From Sinonovacula constricta (Eukaryota; Mollusca; Bivalvia; Cardiida; Solecurtidae): 64,000 nucleotides of DNA. The translations under genes and the position numbers were made by a program. Of the stretch, positions 61,497 through 64,000 are shown piece by piece. Under the pieces are notes generated by a model. It saw only the letters and a list, made by a program, of their open reading frames with translations. It was not told where the DNA came from and searched no databases. Position 1 is the first letter of the stretch, and each line of letters starts with the position of its first letter. Location of the stretch: positions 31,812,156 through 31,876,155 of the forward strand of contig CM017571.1 of assembly GCA_007844125.1 (NCBI GenBank). The letters run 5' to 3'.

Positions 61497-62792
61497 GTGC
61501 GTACATATAGCTGATGAATTGACAGTGGGATGTAAATCTGAGGTGATCATGGACAAAGGGCCAAAGAGAACACTTGCTCAATCTTAATTGAATATTGATA
61601 AAACCTGTTTAACCACACTCTTTTTAGGTCAGCAGTCAGACTACCCAACAAATAAACCATACATCAATTTTTCATCATTTTATATGCTAGTACTTACCTT
61701 TTACTTTTTTGTTAGATAGCATATCTAGCAAAATGAAAAATGTGAAAAATAAAAAAAAATATGAATGTTACAGGTAAAATATGATACTAGGTCTTATTTT
61801 TAGTTCTAGGGTCAGATTCCAACAAGAACTCAAATGCATGAAGTTTGGTAATATCAGCACGTTGAGTTTTGCCAGTATTTCAGTTTGTTTTTATGTTACA
61901 AGTGTGAATCAATAGAAAGGCTACATAAAGTATGCATAAATATAACTAACTGAATTTGGAAATGTTTGTTTCTTCAACTCTGATGGACTTTATTGATTAT
62001 TATTTTGATCTGCGTAAGAGTCACATTCAAGCTTACTGTAATATTCGTTTTAAGTTTAAAGGTCATATAAAACAAAAATGTTACCTTTACTGAAAACAGT
62101 ATTTTCTTTTTAGAGTAATAAAACTTGCTGTGTGCTAATACTTTTTTACTCAGTGTTTCACTATGCCATTGGAGGTAAACAAGTCAGCGACTGTGCTGGT
62201 ATGGGTAAATCTGTATATGCTTATCTCCCTTCTGACAACGTAAAAGATCATCTGTCATTTTTACCTGCAAGGGATATAGACGAGGAGGCTGTCAGTCTGT
62301 CGTTGCACTAATGAGGCTGCATGGATGTACAAGTTGTTCATTTTGCAGCATTCAGGTGTAACTTGTGATCCAGGCACCTTTGACTTACTAATCCGTCCTA
62401 TGTCAAATTTTCAAGGACAAGAATTTAAGCTAAGTTTGTTAAAGTAAGAGTGACAGCTGTGATACGAAAGAAAAGCCTTTGTGTTGAGTGACAGCCAACA
62501 CATTAGGTTGTGTTCATTACATCTAGGAGTTTAGGGAGAATTAGAAAATAGATATTGGGGCATGGCTGTCAAGTGGTCAATTAATAGTTTGCAGTGTGTT
62601 TGCTATTTTGTCAGTAAAGAAGTTTATTTAGTAAAAAATAATTCAGGAGAAGAACTGTATATTCCTCTGTTAGACATGCATTTAAAAGTAAATTATGACT
62701 GTAGAAAGAACTAGTATTTACAAAAATACCTTATTATATATGCTTATCGAACATATCTCCCAGTCAAAGTATTTCTTTTGCTTATCCTACAG
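61497..62792 (+). other. LCMT2 intron 2
   Basis: About 1.3 kb of AT-rich intron between donor GTGCGT and acceptor CTTATCCTACAG. No repeat family from the rest of the window was recognised with confidence. Confidence 0.75.
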
Positions 62793-62868
62793 GGGTTACT
62801 ATGTGCGTGCTAAAGCCCTGGAGCATATCCTGAAGAAGTTTTTAGCTGACAATGATGGACTTAAGCAG
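62793..62868 (+). CDS. LCMT2: LCMT2/TYW4 exon 3
   Basis: This exon follows the acceptor CTTATCCTACAG. Its first base completes the Arg codon split from exon 2, and it then encodes 25 residues beginning GYYVRAKALEHILKKFL. This continues APLIHR into the GYYVRARA block of LCMT2. It ends in phase 0 at AAGCAG then GTTTGA. Human LCMT2 is annotated as an intronless gene, so the two introns visible here are a difference in gene structure. The catalytic methyltransferase core and the C-terminal kelch-like domain must lie beyond the window's right edge. Confidence 0.88.
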
Positions 62869-63237
62869 GTTTGAGATATATTCAATTTGGTAACACTTAT
62901 TAAATTTCATTACTTAGTAGATACATTCAAACAGTTTTTAACATCACCTACATTGTACTTAGCAATGAAAACATATTGATTTCATTTTTTTAAATTAAAT
63001 TTTATAATAAAATGATCACAATAATAATGATAAGACATTAATCATCTGATTTGACAATGAAATGTGGACATACATGCATGTGAATATTTATGTTATGTAA
63101 TCGTGAATAATTTTTAAACAGATATATAAAATTGATAACCCTTAGCTTGCAAAGCACATACTTGTGAGGCTTAGGCATATAGTATAGATCAAAAAGGCTT
63201 TTAGGGTTGTCAGGAAGCTTTTAGCCAATAATAAAGA
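62869..63237 (+). other. LCMT2 intron 3, left part
   Basis: AT-rich intron sequence after donor GTTTGA. It holds a fragment of the hairpin-element family at about 63138-63215 (TAACCCTTAGCTTGC ... AGTATAGATC). Confidence 0.6.
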
Positions 63238-64000
63238 ATTTCATATGGATTATAAACAGGCATATTTCAGTATGGATTATAAACAGATGTCTTTTGATAT
63301 GGATTATAAGCAAATGTTTATTAGTATGGATTTTAAACAAAGTATTTTAGTACTGGTTATAGAAAAATGTATTTTAGTATGGATTATAAACAATTGTATT
63401 TTAGTATGAATTCTTAACAAATGTACTTTAGTATGGATTATAAACAATGTATTTTAGTATGAATTATATAGAAATGTATTTTAGTAAGGATTATAAACAA
63501 ATGTATTTTAGCATGAAGTATATAGAAATGTATTTTAGTATGGATTATAAACAAATGTATTTTAGTATGGATTATAGAGAAATGTATTTTAGTATGGATT
63601 GTAAACAAATGTATTTTAGTAGGAATTCTAAACAAATGGATTTTAGCAGGAATTATATGCAAATGTATTTTGTTCACATTATAAACAAATGTATTTTTAT
63701 GTGGATTATAGAGATGTATTTTAGTAGGGATTATAAACAAATGTATTTTAGTAGGTAATATAAATAAATGTATTTTAGTATGGATTATAAACAAATGTAT
63801 TTTAGTAGGAATTCTAACCAAATGTATTTTAGTATGGATTATAGAGAAATGTATTTTAGTATGGATTGTAAACAAATGTATTTTAGTAGGAATTCTAAAC
63901 AAATGGATTTTAGTAGGAATTATATGCAAATGTATTTTTGTTCACATTATAAACAAATGTATTTTTATGTGGATTATAGAGATGTATTTTAGTAGGGATT
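63238..64000. repeat. 27-bp tandem array in LCMT2 intron 3 (runs off the window)
   Basis: Units of about 27 bp read ATGTATTTTAGTATGG then ATTATAAACAA, degenerate at the left and sharper from about 63420. A block from about 63590 recurs from about 63858 (offset 267 bp). Because 27 is divisible by 3, long frames stay open on both strands (9-residue periods). These are not genes. Confidence 0.93.

Noticed and set aside
61372..62868. LCMT1 (PP2A leucine carboxyl methyltransferase) instead of LCMT2
   Set aside because: TNDSS near the N-terminus and APLIHRGYYVRA match LCMT2; LCMT1 has a different equivalent motif.
63438..63992. 163-codon minus ORF and 74-103 codon plus ORFs
   Set aside because: They are a geometric consequence of a 27-bp tandem repeat; both strands are open and there is no coding signal.

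Overview
This is eukaryotic, intron-rich, AT-rich DNA with dense short interspersed repeats. It comes from an invertebrate animal, most likely a bivalve mollusc; that placement is inferred from repeat style and is not proven by any gene here. No prokaryotic operon, CRISPR array or viral gene is visible. Most open reading frames of 60-160 codons are chance frames, SINE bodies or satellite frames. Only two genes are convincingly supported, and both are partial.

Gene 1 (minus strand, about 7.7-34.7 kb) is the 5' end of an AUTS2/fibrosin-family gene. Its first coding exon (34480-34725) carries the family signature EEDIIDGFA and ends at a GTGAGT donor. A probable second coding exon lies about 26.6 kb downstream (7722-7847). 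Gene 2 (plus strand, from 60822) is the 5' end of LCMT2/TYW4, the tRNA wybutosine-synthesising methyltransferase. Three exons (60822-60884, 61372-61496, 62793-62868) join in frame to give the first 88 residues. The two genes diverge from a roughly 26-kb intergenic region.

Layout: 1-7.7 kb is presumed AUTS2-like intron 2, with a piggyBac-like MITE, SINEs and two small tandem arrays. 7.8-34.5 kb is intron 1, with many tRNA-derived SINEs, a 1.3-kb Tigger/pogo relic, TTAA-flanked MITEs, hairpin elements and two other MITEs. 36.0-44.9 kb is a single array of about 315 copies of a 28-bp satellite, each with a TATATAA core. 45.8-50.5 kb is a second array of about 85 copies of a 55-bp unit. 53.0-56.0 kb is bounded by CGGATCCAG inverted ends and may be a decayed hAT-type transposon. 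57.8-58.6 kb is a 41-bp array. 59.3-60.5 kb is a nest of repeats in which a SINE has landed inside a MITE. The window ends in a 27-bp tandem array inside LCMT2 intron 3.

The most interesting observation is that the 55-bp satellite is the tail segment of the window's commonest SINE family. The right edge of the array runs directly into the rest of a SINE body, so this looks like a satellite born inside one SINE copy. A smaller parallel case is a 22-bp array near 18.6 kb that grew from an arm of the hairpin-element family. The two genes have no evident functional link: one family is nuclear and Polycomb-associated, the other modifies tRNA.
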